NCBI GenBank assembly: GCA_016722075.1
Contig: JADKGW010000001.1
Coordinates: forward strand, 1 to 64,000
Direction: 5' to 3'
Length of the DNA: 64,000 nucleotides
Source of the DNA: Candidatus Kouleothrix ribensis
GTDB lineage: Bacteria; Chloroflexota; Chloroflexia; Chloroflexales; Roseiflexaceae
In this document: positions 8,685 to 19,436 of the stretch, in pieces
Layout of the letters: each line of letters opens with the position of its first letter
Position numbering within the stretch: the first letter of the stretch is position 1
Translations under genes and position numbers: made by a program
The notes under the pieces: generated by a model
What the model saw: only the letters and a program-made list of their open reading frames with translations
The model's database searches: none
Told to the model about the DNA's origin: nothing

Positions 8685-10632
8685 TATGCCCGCACTCACC
8701 GACGCCCAGCAGCGCATCGCCGAGCTGACCGCACTGAACGAGCTGGCGCAAACGCTCAATCGCGCGCTCGATCTGCGCGAGGCGCTTGATGCCGCGCTGC
8801 CCAGTATCGTCGAGATTATGGGGTTGCGCAGCGGCTGGGTGTTCCTGCGCGACGAGACTGGCGCGTTCAAGCTGGCCGCACGCCACGACCTGCCGCCGGC
8901 GATCAGCTACCCCCGCCCGGCCTGGGCCAGCGAGTGTAGCTGCCAGGAGCTGTGCGTCGCCGGCAAGCTGCACAAAGCCGTGAATATCGTACGCTGCAGC
9001 CGCCTCGCTATGCCGTAGGCGATAAGCGCTCGCTCGCGCAGCATGCTTCGGTGCCGATCCAGGGTGAGTCCGAGGTGCTCGGCATCCTGAATGTGGCCAC
9101 CTCGGAGTATGGTCGATTCACGCCGCCCCAGCTCCAGCTGCTCTCGGCGATCGGCTTTATGCTCGGCACTGCGATCACCCGCACGCGCCTGCACGAGCAA
9201 AGTCAAGGTGCGCCGCGTCCACGAGCAGGCCGCCCTGCTCCAGCTCTCGCAAGAGCTGCTGGCGCCGAGTCGATCCGAGCCGGCGCTGCAGCGGCTGGTG
9301 CGCGTGGGCGCGCGCCTGCTCGAAAGCCGATGCCTGCGCATTCATCGAGGCCGACGAGCGCGAGGGCCGCGCGGTGCTGCTGGCGGCACACGGCTGGCGC
9401 TACCTGCCCAAAGACGCGCCGCCGGTGGTGATCGACGCGCTGAATCCGCACCTGTGGTATCTGCCCGACACCAGTGCAAACCTACCCGACGACGCGCTCG
9501 ACGATCTGCCGCAGCTGCTACAGGCCCAGCGCTTTCCATAATACCTGGCGCTGCCGATCGAGATCGGCGGCGCTCCGGTTGGCACGCTGATGGTCACTAC
9601 AATCGCACCACGCCGCTTCCTGATCGACGAGGCCCAGCTGCTAGGGCTGCTGGGCAGCCAGCTGGCCCAGACGCTCGAGCGCGAGCGGCTGCACCAGGAG
9701 GCGCTGGCCCGCCAGCGGCTCGAGCAGGAGCTCAACCTGGCGCGCGACATCCAGGCTAGCTTCCTGCCGGCGTGCTGCCCGCTGGTGCCTGGCTACACGA
9801 TTGCGGCGCTCTACCGCGCGGCCCGCCAGGTCGGTGGCGACTTCTACGACTTTATCGAGTTGGAGGCCGAGCCAGGTGGCGCTGTTGCCAGCCACACCGG
9901 CGAGCCGATGGCGCGGGGCCAGGCTCAGCCGAAGGGTGGCCCGGCACCCGCCCGGCCCGAGATCGAGCCGGAGTTCTGGCGTAGCGGGCGCCGGCCGCCG
10001 CGCCAGCCGGCCCAGGTAGCCGCGACGGCCAGGCCGGGGCGGCTGGGGATTGTGATCGCCGATGTGACCGATAAGGGCGTGCCGGCCGCGTTGTTTATGG
10101 CGCTCTCGCGCACGCTCATCCGCGCGACCGCCAGCGACGGGCGCGCGCCGGCAGCCGTGCTTGAACAAGCCAACTCGCCTGATCCTCTCCGACGCACGCT
10201 CGGGCCTGTTCGTCACCTGCTTCTACGGGATCCTCGACATCGCCAGCGGCAGCCTGCTCTTCGCCGATGGTGGCCACAACTACCCGCTGCACTACCGCAC
10301 CGCCACCGGTATGGTCGAGCCGCTGCAGGCGCAGGGGATCGTGCTGGGGATCGTGCCCGACCCACGCTTCGAACAGCATGTCGCGACGGTCGAGCCGGGC
10401 GACGTGATCTGCTTCTACACCGACGGCGTGACCGGGAGGCCATGAACCCGCGCCGCCAGCTGTTCGGCGAAGAGCGGCTGGCCGAGATCTTGCGCCGCTC
10501 GCGGCATCTCGCACCCGAAGATCGTCGATCGGATCATCGACGCCGTCACCAGCTTTACCGCCGGCACACCTCAGGCCGACGACATCACGCTGGTGGTGCT
10601 GAAGCGCAACCCGATGGCCGCGCTCACGATCC
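8685..10632 (+). pseudogene. GAF-GAF-PP2C (RsbU/SpoIIE-type) phosphatase (left copy, frameshifted)
   Basis: Matches the intact 648-residue gene at 58577-60523. Frame breaks occur near 9000, 9200, 9330, 9540, 10170, 10435 and 10520, plus a change that removes the stop codon near 10632. The catalytic-domain segments (RQVGGDFYDFIELEAE; IVIADVTDKGVPAALFMAL; FADGGHNYPLHY) remain recognisable. Described under the right copy. Confidence 0.85.
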
Positions 10633-10786
10633 TGGTGCCGAGCTGCCGCCCCTGCCAGCCGCGTCCTGCAGGCTGGAACGCTGTACCAGGCTCGCCACAG
10701 TAGCCGGCCTTTTTCCCACCTCGGCGCATCTTTGCGTCTTCCTGCGTCTTCGTGGCTAGTGAACCGATATTGGTGCTAACACTACA

Positions 10787-12542
10787 ATGAAATACCGCTG
10801 GCCGATCTTCGCGCTGCCGCTGCTGTTCCTGGCGCTGTTCTTCTTCTACCCGCTCGCGGCGATCCTACGGCTGGAGCTTCAGTGGCGACCCAACGCTCGC
10901 GCCAGGTGGTGGCGGGCTGCGCCAGCTCGTGGCCGACAGCTACTACCTCGAGATCATCTGGTTCAGCACCTGGCAGGCGCTGCTCTCGACTGCGCTCACG
11001 CTGGTGGTGGCGCTGCCGGCTACCTACGTGTTCACGCGCTACAGCTTCCCCGGCAAGGCGCTGCGCGCGCTAGCCAGCGCGCCGTTCGTGCCGCCAACTG
11101 TGGTGGTGGCGGCGGCTTTCAGGCCTGCCCGGCCCGCGCGACCTGCTCAACACCACGCTGCCGGCATGGCTGGGCCTGGCCCAGCCACCGATCCGCTCGA
11201 CCAGACGCTCGCGCTGATCCTGCTGGCGCACGTGTTCTGCAACTATAGCGTGGTGCTACGGATTGTCGGCGGGTTCTGGGGCACGCTCGATCCACGGCTC
11301 TCGAGCAGGCCGCTGCAGTGCTGGCGCCAGCAGGCTGCGCAGGTTTCATGAAGTGACGCTGCCGCTGCTGCTGCCGGCGATCGGCGCCGCCGCGCTGCTG
11401 ATCTTCATCTACACCTTCTCGAGCTTCGGTGTGATCCGCATCCTGGGCGGCCCGCGCTTCGCGACCGTCGAAGTGGCGATCTACCGGCTCACCTCCGACC
11501 TGCTGCGGCTCGACCTGGCGGCGGCGCTGGCGCTGGTGCAGATCGGCGCGACGCTGGCCATGACGCTCGTGTACACGCGGCTACAAACCCGTGCGGCTGT
11601 GCCGCTCGAGCTGCGCGCGCGCGCGGCCAACGCCCACCCAATATGCGGCTGGCGCCAGCGGCTGCCGGTCGCAGCATGAACCTGGCCGTGCTCCTATTGC
11701 TGATCGGCGCGCCGCTGCTGGCGCTGGCGCTCCGTTCGGTCAGCGCGCCCACAGGCGCGAGCGACGCGTGGACGCTCGACTATTACCGGCGGCTGGGCCA
11801 GAACCCGACGCGCGAGGCCTTCTTCGTGACGCCGCTGGCGGCAGTCGGCAACTCGCTGCGCTTCGCGCTGGCCGCCAGTGCGCTGGCGCTGCTGGTGGGC
11901 GTGCCGGGGCGTACCTGCTGGCGCGGCGGCGCCCCCTCACGCGCATACCGGCGCAGCGGCCCGGCGGCAGCCACCGCGCTCCAGCGCATACTCAGGCGGC
12001 GGCTGCGTCCCTACGGTTGGGGTACTGTGCTCGACCCACTGTTCATGCTGCCGCTCGGCACCAGCGCGGTAACGCTCGGCCTGGGCTACCTGATCACGCT
12101 CGGGCAGCCGCCGCTCAACCTGCTGGCCTCGCCCTGGCTCATCCCGGTGGCGCATGCGCTGCTGGCATTCCCGTTTGTGGTGCGTGCCGTACTGCCTGCG
12201 TTGCGCGGGCTCGATCCGCGCCTGCGCGAGGCTGCGCGCACACTAGGCGCCGGCCCGGTTCGCGTGCTGCGCGAAGTCGATCTGCCGCTGCTGTTTCCGG
12301 CACTGCTGGCCGGTGCGATGTTCGCGTTCACCATCTCGCTCGGCGAGTTTGGCGCGGCGCTGCTGCTGGCGCGGCCCGAATACCAGACCATGCCGGTGCT
12401 GATCGATCGGCTGATCGCCCGGCCAGGCGCCAGCAACTACGGCCAGGCCTGGCGCTCAGCACGCTGCTCATCTTTAACGACCATCTTGAGGCTTTGTGCT
12501 GCTTTCGAGCGCGTACGCTACCGCGATCTTGGCGAGTTCTAG
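10787..12542 (+). pseudogene. two-domain iron/thiamine-type ABC permease (left copy, frameshifted)
   Basis: Matches the intact 584-residue permease at 56671-58425. Indels occur near 10880, 11065, 11120, 11310, 11340, 11910 and 12450. Both EAA-type loops (EVTLPLLLPAI and EVDLPLLFPAL) are still visible. The end GEF-stop lies at 12542, in the same frame as the intact copy. Confidence 0.85.
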
Positions 12543-12614
12543 CAGCAATACCTTCCGAATATGGCCGCTAGGCCCGTTTGCCCCCAAGGCAGCTAGTGGG
12601 TCACGAAACTGTTC

Positions 12615-12690
12615 AGACCTCTGGAGTGAGGACGCGGACAAACGCGGCCAACGGGCCATCTATCCGCGCTCGTCCCTGTCCTCTACCCCT
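12615..12690. repeat. short variant of the palindromic element, left copy
   Basis: GTTCAGA..GAGTGAGGACGCGGACAAACGCGG then inverted CCGCGCTCGTCC and CTCTACCCC. Paired with 56525-56610 in the other copy of the duplication. Confidence 0.55.
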
Positions 12691-12766
12691 CAATGTCAGG
12701 ACTTACGCGGTGGTGCGTGGTGCACCGGCCCGTGCCTGCGGCAGCATGGTACACTCCTAGCTTCGT

Positions 12767-12805
12767 GTGCGCCGATTGTGGCGCTGCGCGCCACAATCGG
12801 CGCAC
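12767..12805. repeat. 18-bp perfect hairpin
   Basis: GTGCGCCGATTGTGGCGC, loop TGC, GCGCCACAATCGGCGCAC. It starts exactly where homology to the right copy stops. A comparable 18-bp hairpin next to the same motif is at 31523-31561. Confidence 0.7.
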
Positions 12806-12910
12806 CTTAATCGAAACGTACCGCTCTGCCGAAGGCTACAAACGCCGACTGCGTAACTCCTGTCAATGTGAACTATGGACTGGGTCATATATGGTTTGCG
12901 CGGCAACAAC

Positions 12911-12943
12911 AGCGCGGCGGCTGGCACTGCCAACCGCCGCGCT
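12911..12943. terminator. GC-rich hairpin after the MFS gene
   Basis: AGCGCGGCGG-C-TGGC pairs with GCCA-A-CCGCCGCGCT around a 3-base loop, with one mismatch. It lies 20-50 bases after the inferred stop of the leftward MFS gene. Confidence 0.55.
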
Positions 12944-12965
12944 CCGGAGTTGAACCACGAATGGC

Positions 12966-14384
12966 CTACGCGGGCGAGGGTAGCCTCCTCGGTCTCGTCG
13001 TGGATCGAGACTTTGTTGGTCTCTTTGAGGAAGATCATCCCGATAATGAAGGTCATCACCGCAATGCCGATCGGAACCACAGGCCGGCGTAGATATTGCC
13101 GGTGCTGGCGACCAGCGCGGTGGCGATGAACGGCAGCCAGCCGCCGAAGTAGCCGTTGCCGAAGTGATAGGGCAGCGACACCGAGGTGTAGCGGATCTTG
13201 GCTGGGAACGACTTTCGACCAGGAACGCCGCGATCGGGCCGTACACCATCGTGACGAAGATCAGCATCAGGAAGATCAGCAGCGTGATCGTCACCACATC
13301 AGGATTGGCAGCCACTGCCGGAGTCACAACCTTACCGGCGGCATCCTTCACCTCGGGCGTAATCGCGCCAGCGGCGGCTTTGATGCCCTGGAAGATCGGG
13401 TAAGCAGATCGCTGCGAGCAGGTTGCCGGTCATCATAATGCGCTTGCGGCCGATCCGATCGAGCGCGCGCCGAACACTACGAAGAACGGCATGCCCAGCA
13501 GCAGAGCCACGGCGACAATTGTGTCGGCGGTGGTAGCGTTGATCTTGGCTGCGCTCTTCATCCAGCCGGTGACATAGAACTGGCCGGTGTACCACACCAC
13601 AGCCTGGCCGGCCGCTGCGCCGAGCAGCACGATGAAGAAGGTGCGCCAGTTACGTGCTTTGCCAAAGCTGTCCTGATCGGGGAGGTCGAGGTCTTGCCTT
13701 CGCTCTTCAGCTTGGTGAACAGCGGCGACTCCTTCATCTTCGAGCGGATGTACACCGAAATGCCCACCAGGAAGATCGACAGCAGGAATGGAACGCGCCA
13801 GCCCCACTCGTTGAACGCCGCCGTCGGCAACATACCGCGTACCAGCAGGATCACGGCCAGCGACACGAACAGGCCCAGCGTCGCGGTGATCTGGATGAAG
13901 CTGGTGTAGAAGCCGCGCCGGTTGTCGGGCACGTGCTCGGCCACATACACCGCCGCGCCGCCGTACTCGCCGCCGAGCGCCAACCCTGCAAGATGCGGAT
14001 GAACACCAGCAGGATCGGCGCAATAATCCCAATCGCCTCAAATGTTGGCAGCAGGCCGATCAGCGTAGTGGCGCCACCCATGATCAGCAGCGTGACCAGG
14101 AAGGCATACTTGCGGCCAACCAGGTCGCCGATGCGGCCGAACACCAGCGCGCGCCGAACGGGCGGGCAGCAAACCCGGCACCAAAGGTCGCAAGCGTCGA
14201 GAAGTAGTGCGGCAGTCTCATTCCCCGACGGGAAGAATTTCGTCGAGATCACAGCCGCCAGGCTGCCGAAGATATAGAAATCGTACCACTCGATCATGGT
14301 GCCTAGCGCGGATGCGAGGATGACCTTCCAGATCGTTCGCGTATCAACAGTGGTGGCAGGCACGGCGGTTGCCATCGTAGCCAT
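12966..14384 (-). pseudogene. MFS transporter, metabolite:H+ symporter (MHS) type, frameshifted
   Basis: Begins at the ATG at 14384 after AAAGGAGAT. The N-terminus reads ILASALGTMIEWYDFYIFGS, the hallmark first membrane segment of MHS-family proton symporters such as ShiA and ProP. The A-loop motif (FGRIGDLVGRKYAF), ILQGLALGGEYGGAAVYVAE and WGWRVPFLLSIFLVGISVYI follow in different frames. Five or more indels break it. The inferred stop at 12966-12968 follows EATLPSPA in a corrected frame. Such transporters import organic acids or compatible solutes; the substrate cannot be read. Confidence 0.8.
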
Positions 14385-14870
14385 ACGGGTATCTCCTTTG
14401 AGCTTACGGCTGTGCGTCACTGCTTCAGGTAGCCCGGTGCCTTGCGCTGGCCGGCTGGCCCAGTCGCGTCAGATCACGATCGCCTTGTGCTGCGGTCTAC
14501 CTCCTTCAATCTCGCGCATTGGCGCTGGAGCATATGGCATCGGGCCCTGACGCGAGCACAGTGGCGCCTGCCGCGCTCGGGCCGGCCAGATGCAGTTGCT
14601 GCCGCAGTTCAAGCGGCGTGGATGGGCTTCGTGTATGTTAGGTGGTTCGTGATAGCCGTATGATAGGTGAGGTGTGTCAAGTCCGGTCAAGGTTATGGTG
14701 AATTTTGTGTAAATATTATGTCTTGAGCACGTCGAGTGGACTGCGCGTGCTAATGCTGAAATAAGCGGCGCATCGCAAAGGTTGTGTAAAGATCGGTCGC
14801 GATCCGGTTGATGGTGCAGCCTTCCAGCCCCATGCGGCTCATTCATGGGCGGCTGCGCTGCCAGCGATGG
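14385..14870. other. intergenic region, no gene seen
   Basis: 486 bases between the MFS start and the symporter end. An AT-richer part near 14660-14740 carries a weak leftward promoter candidate (TTGACC, 19-base spacer, TATCAT at 14660-14690). No convincing terminator or ORF. Confidence 0.4.
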
Positions 14871-16752
14871 TTAACGCAACGACTCGACCAGCGCCTGAGT
14901 CTCGGCCGAGGGCGGCGGGGTCAGCTTGCTCACCACGATCGTCACCAAGAAGTTGACCGGCACGCCAAACACACCGGCGGCTACATTGGTGATGCCGAGC
15001 ACGTTGAAGTTCGGGTCGCGCCAGTTCAGCAGCATATACGCCAGCGTCACCAGCAGCCCGGCGATCATACCCGAGACCGCGCCGCGGCCATTGGCGCGCT
15101 TCCAGAAGATCCCCAGCACCAGTATCGGGAAGAAGGTGGCGGCGGCAAATGAGAACGCCCAGGCCACCAGCTGCACGATCAGCGGCAGCCGGCGCGTAGC
15201 CGCCAGCGCCGCCGCCACCGCCACCAGAAACACCATGGCGCGGCCGAACAGCAGCCGCTCGCGCGCGGCACTGCCGGGCGAAAACGTGCGCGTGTACAGA
15301 TCGTGCGAGAGCGCCGAGGCGATCACCAGCAGCAGCCCGTCGGCAGTCGAGAGCGCCGCCGCCAGGCCGCCGGCCGCCACCAGCGCCGCCACAGTATGCG
15401 GCAGGCCGGCGATCTCGGGCGTGGCCAGCACGACAACATCCGGGTCGATCTTCAGCTCGCCGAACTGGAGAATGCCGTCGATCGGGTTGCTGGTAGCGGT
15501 GCGCTGGGTCGCCGGCCCGCTCAGCTCGCCGAGTGCGATCAGGCCATCGCCGTTCCGATCGTCGATCGTTAGCGTGCCGGCATGCACCAGCTGATCGGCC
15601 CAGTTAGGGAGCGTAGCGATCGGCAGGCCTTCGAGCGTGGTCAGATCGGTGTACTCGATCAGCCCGACATTGGCCCAGTTGATCGCCCACTCCGGGCACG
15701 GCGGTGATCGGCTTGCCGACCAGGTTCTTCATCACCTCGAGCCGCGAAAAGGCGGCGTAGGCCGGCACCGTGAAATACAGCAGGCAGATGAACAGCATGG
15801 CCCAGCCGACGCTGCGCCGCGCCGCGCCGACATCGGGCACGGTGTAGAAGCGCATCAAAATATGCGGCAGCCCGGCCGTGCCGACCATCAGGCAGAACAT
15901 GAGCGCCAGGAAGTTCCAGATCGTCCAGTCGTTGAAGGGCGTAACATACGAGTTCGTGATGCCCTGGGCCAGCTCGAGCTGGCTGATCTGCTGGAGCGCC
16001 TCGCCATACATGAGCTGGGGAACGGCACCAGTCGATCGGAACGATAGGATGGTCACCGGCGTGAGGTAGGCGATCAGCAGCACGATACACTGGGCCACCT
16101 GCGTCCAGGTGATTGCGCGCATGCCGCCGAGGTACGAGCAGAACAGCACCGCGCCCAGGCCCATTGTGATGCCGATCAGGTAGTTCACACCAGAAAGCGG
16201 CCCATGATGATGCCGATCCCGGGGACCTGGGCCGTGAGGTAGGTGAATGAGAAAATCACGCCGATCCAGGCGGCGAGAGCCCGCGGGCGCTGGCCTTCGT
16301 AGCGCGTGGCCACGAAATCGGGGATGGTATACTGGCCGATTGCGCAAGTATGGCGCCAGCAGCAGCGCCAACAGCACGTACCCGCCCGTCCAACCCATAA
16401 TATAGGCCAGGCCCTCGTAGCCCAGCAGCCACAGCGTACCGGCCAGCGAGATGAACGACGCCGCACTCATCCAGTCGGCGCTGATCGCCATGCCGTTGAA
16501 GAAGGCCGGAATGCGCCGCCCGGCCACGAAGTACTCGTCGAGGTTGTGGGTGCGGTTAGCTACGCCGATCACGGCGTACAGGCCGAGCATGACGATCATC
16601 AGCGCCCAGCCGCTCACATTGGCCGGCAGGTTGTAGCGCTGCTCGAGCACGCCCATCAGCAGCGCGAACAGGATAAAGCCGATCGTGAAGAGGATATAGA
16701 TCACGCCCAACCGGCGCGTGGCCGCGCGGCCCTCGCGCGTGCCGTCGGGCAG
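14871..16752 (-). pseudogene. sodium:solute symporter (SSS, VC_2705-like), frameshifted
   Basis: Twelve-helix-type SSS protein: VIYILFTIGFILFALLMGVL, DEYFVAGRRIPAFFNGMAIS (the conserved helix-1 signature), SADWMSAASFISLAGTLWLL, then VNYLIGITMGLGAVLFCSYL and a C-terminal half ending QALVESLR at 14871. Frame changes occur near 16210-16350 and 15600-15690. The start is probably a TGATG overlap with the upstream small-subunit gene that an extra base has spoiled at 16751. Symporters of this subfamily usually carry acetate or similar short carboxylates, with a small DUF4212-type partner, which is present immediately upstream. Confidence 0.8.
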
Positions 16753-17238
16753 TCAGATCGCCGCGCTCATCCAGCGATCAAGCCGGGCGGCCCGCCAGGC
16801 ATACGCGGTGATCAGCCCCAGGAATACCACCAGCGAGCCTTGCGCGCCCATGTAGTAGCCCAATGGAAAGCCCGTCAGGATCTGTAACCGATTGAGCTGT
16901 GGCGCGAACGCGGCCGGCACGAACGACACGCCGGCCCAGATCAGCAACATCACGCCGATCGTGCGCATATTGGCCCGCCAGGCCAGCCGGCCAACCGGCG
17001 GCATGGGGATGATCGGCGGCATGCGTATGGCCGGCAAGATCGCCTTGCGCGCCGGGAGCACGCTGGGTGGTGCGGCCGGCTGACGCGCTCCCGGCGTGAG
17101 TGGCGCGTCGCCTTCGTCGCGGCGCAGCTGTGGAAATAGCCAATCGAGCACCCACAGCGCGGCGAACACCGCCATCAGCCACAGCACGATCAGCTGAAAC
17201 AGCCCAAGCCAGTTGAAGGTTGTGCTTGCGTCTTGCAT
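16753..17238 (-). CDS. DUF4212-type small subunit of the sodium:solute symporter
   Basis: 161 residues, unbroken. Two membrane segments at the N-terminus and centre (LIVLWLMAVFAALWVLDWLF; MRTIGVMLLIWAGVSFVPAA) and a third near the end (GSLVVFLGLITAYAW). The middle segment followed by FPLGYYMGAQGSLVVFLGLI is typical of the small proteins encoded before VC_2705-type symporters. A Pro-rich linker of about 60 residues separates the first two helices and is longer than usual. Sits between the histidine kinase and the symporter in one leftward unit. Confidence 0.7.
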   Translation of the reverse strand: MQDASTTFNWLGLFQLIVLWLMAVFAALWVLDWLFPQLRRDEGDAPLTPGARQPAAPPSVLPARKAILPAIRMPPIIPMPPVGRLAWRANMRTIGVMLLIWAGVSFVPAAFAPQLNRLQILTGFPLGYYMGAQGSLVVFLGLITAYAWRAARLDRWMSAAI

Positions 17239-17377
17239 ATGTTTGGCAGGCGCTAGGCGCAGTGTACTGCTGTTTACCGCTCAGGTGTGGGGCAAACCCT
17301 ATGGTTTCTGCGCGACAGCTCAGGGCGGCTTCGCCACCCCGCCCCCGCCGAACGGGAACGTGCGGCTGAAGCAGGCC

Positions 17378-18536
17378 CTACCGCTCACTCGATACCATGG
17401 CCGCTGTATCGTGGTACACCGGCAGCGTGACATAGAAGCTCGTGCCCTGTCCGGCGCCGGCGCTCTCGGCCCAGATCTCGCCACCCTGGGCATACACCAG
17501 GTGGCGCGTGATCGTCAGGCCAATCCCGGTGCCGCCGCTCTGGCGCGCGCGCGACTTGTCGACACGGTAGAAACGCTCGAAGATATGCGGCAGGTGTTCC
17601 GATGTGATGCCGAGGCCGGTGTCGCGCACACTGATCTGCACGAAGAAATCGTGCGCGGCCGCCGCCAGCGTCACCGCGCCGCCGGCAGGCGTGTAGCGCA
17701 GCGCATTCGAAAGCAGGTTGATCATGATCTGCTCGAGCCGGTCGGGGTCGGCCACAATCGCGGGCAGATCAGGCTGAATAGTGATCGTCAGATGCACACC
17801 CTTGGCGTTGAACTGCGGCTGAAACTGCGCGGCCACGTGGCGGATGGTGTTGATCAGCATGATCGGGCGTGGCATAACGCGCAGTTGGCCGGCCCTCGGC
17901 GCGCGAGAGCAGTGCCATCTCTTCGATCAGCCACTTCAGGCGCGCGGCCTCGTGCTGGATCATTGTGAAGATATGATCTTCGGGGGCGATCACGCCATCG
18001 ATCAGCCCCTCCATGTAGCCCTCGATCGTCGTCAGGGGCGTGCGCAGCTCGTGGGCTACGTCGGCCAGCAGGGCCAGGCGGCGCTGCTCGGTCTGCTCAA
18101 GCGCCTCGGCCAGCTGGTTGATGCTCTGGCTCAAGTCGGCCAGCTCGTCGTCGGAGCGGATCGACGTGCGCTCGTGATAGTGGCCGCGCGCCAGGCGCTG
18201 GCTGGTGAACGACAGCTCTTGCAGCGGCTCGACGATCCGCCGCGACACGAACAAGCTCACCACCACCGCAGCGGCCAGCGCCGCGAACGCCGAGATCAGC
18301 AGCCCCTGGTCAACCACCGCCTGAAAGTGTTCTTGCTGGTTGACGCTGGGCGCCGGTTCGGTCGCGCCGACCTGGCCAGTCTCCGAGGCCGATTGGCCCA
18401 GGCTCAGTGCCGGCTGGGGCAACAGCTGCGTGCCGGCCAGAAAGTGCGCCGTCGCGAGCAGCACGATCAGGCCGATCACCAGGATCGACAGATGCGAGAT
18501 GAACAGCTTCCAGCGTAAGTGTCGTAGCCAGACCAT
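17378..18536 (-). pseudogene. sensor histidine kinase, one frameshift
   Basis: Two membrane segments (LFISHLSILVIGLIVLLATA; LISAFAALAAAVVVSLFVS) flank a short extracytoplasmic loop. They are followed by a HAMP region, an H-box LADVAHELRTPLTTIEGYM, an N-box MINLLSNALRYTP and G-boxes DTGLGI and GGTGIGLTI. A single indel near 17890 splits the H-box part from the ATPase part; otherwise the length (about 386 residues) is normal. Pairs with the response regulator just upstream and probably controls the symporter genes downstream, an inference from order alone. Confidence 0.85.
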
Positions 18537-18549
18537 AGCGAGTCATGAG

Positions 18550-18604
18550 TTATGCGTTGCCAGGGCTTACGCAGTCGGCGGTTTTCGCCTTCGGCAGATG
18601 CGCG
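18550..18604. repeat. dispersed GCAGTCGGCG-type motif
   Basis: TTACGCAGTCGGCGGTTTTC then GCCTTCGGCAGA in the kinase-regulator spacer. The same motif occurs at 31468-31510 and, inverted, at 12820-12856. Confidence 0.5.
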
Positions 18605-19318
18605 CTATTTGCGCCGCGCGACGAACTTATACCCAACGCCGCGCACGGTCTGAATGATCGTCGGGTTGGCCGGGTCGGCCTCGAGCTTACGGCGCAGCAG
18701 GCCGATATGCACATCCACCACCCGATCGATCCCGGCGAAATCGTGGCCCCAGACACGCTCGAGCAATTGGTCGCGGTTGAACACCCGGCTGGGCTGCTCG
18801 GCCAGCGCGTACAGCAGGTCGAACTCGCGCGGCGTCAGGTCGATCATGGCGTTGTCGCGCCAGACCTCGCGTGTATCGGGGTCGATCACCAGATCGTCGA
18901 AGCGCAGTGCCGGGCGCTCGGGTGCGGGCTGGGCCAGGCGTGGCTGGAGCGTGCGGCTACGCCGCAAGATCGCCTTGACGCGCACGACCAGCTCGCGCGG
19001 GCTGAATGGCTTGGTCAGGTAGTCGTCGGCGCCAACCGATAGGCCGACGATCTTGTCGATCTCTTCGGCGCGGGCGGTCAGCATCAGCACATACACGTCG
19101 AACTCTTGCTGGACGCGCCGGCAGACCTCGAGGCCATCCATGCCCGGCAGCATCACATCAAGCACAATCAGGTCGGGGCGGTGCAAGCGTGCCTGGGCAA
19201 GCGCAGTCGGGCCATCCCAGGCGGTGTAGACGGTAAAACCGTCGGCGCGCAGGTAGCTGGCGATCAAATCGAGGATAGGTGGTTCATCGTCAACGACGAG
19301 TATCGTTGCGCTCTGCAT
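18605..19318 (-). CDS. OmpR/PhoB-family response regulator
   Basis: 237 residues from the ATG at 19318 (MQSATILVVDDEPPILDLIA). The receiver domain has the acidic pair VVDDE, the phosphorylated Asp in LIVLDVMLPGMDGL, Thr in MLTAR and Lys in LTKPFSPREL. The C-terminal winged helix covers about residues 135-235 (LTPREFDLLYALAEQP; RVVDVHIGLLRRKLE; IQTVRGVGYKF). An upstream in-frame ATG at 19360 would add 14 unconserved residues. First gene of a leftward unit with the kinase and symporter; unbroken. Confidence 0.92.
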   Translation of the reverse strand: MQSATILVVDDEPPILDLIASYLRADGFTVYTAWDGPTALAQARLHRPDLIVLDVMLPGMDGLEVCRRVQQEFDVYVLMLTARAEEIDKIVGLSVGADDYLTKPFSPRELVVRVKAILRRSRTLQPRLAQPAPERPALRFDDLVIDPDTREVWRDNAMIDLTPREFDLLYALAEQPSRVFNRDQLLERVWGHDFAGIDRVVDVHIGLLRRKLEADPANPTIIQTVRGVGYKFVARRK

Positions 19319-19436
19319 CGAGCCTGCCCTCGCAAGACGTAACCGATGCCGGCCAGACAATTATACTGGGGTATGCTGGGTTCGGCACTATTGTAGCACA
19401 TTTCGCGCATTGATCTGCAATCGGCCCGCAGCTGCG

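Larger units (their letters stand above)
5976..12766 (+). repeat. left copy of the inverted duplication
   Basis: Matches the reverse complement of 56447-64000 over its whole length. Position 5976 pairs with 64000 (the window end, so the repeat may extend further) and 12766 with 56447. The left copy is about 760 bases shorter because of a deletion between a broken tRNA-Gly and the fur gene, and it carries many single-base indels and substitutions that the right copy lacks. Confidence 0.95.
12546..12965. other. intergenic region with repeats and hairpins
   Basis: No gene. Contains a short copy of the palindromic element (12615-12690), the inner end of the inverted duplication (12766), an 18-bp hairpin (12767-12805), a dispersed GCAGTCGGCG-type motif (12820-12856) and a strong hairpin (12911-12943) that probably terminates the MFS gene. 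Confidence 0.65.

Noticed and set aside
8600..8690. Inverted GCCAGCAG/CTGCTGGC words before the phosphatase gene as a riboswitch
   Set aside because: Only a simple imperfect hairpin; no conserved aptamer features could be recognised.
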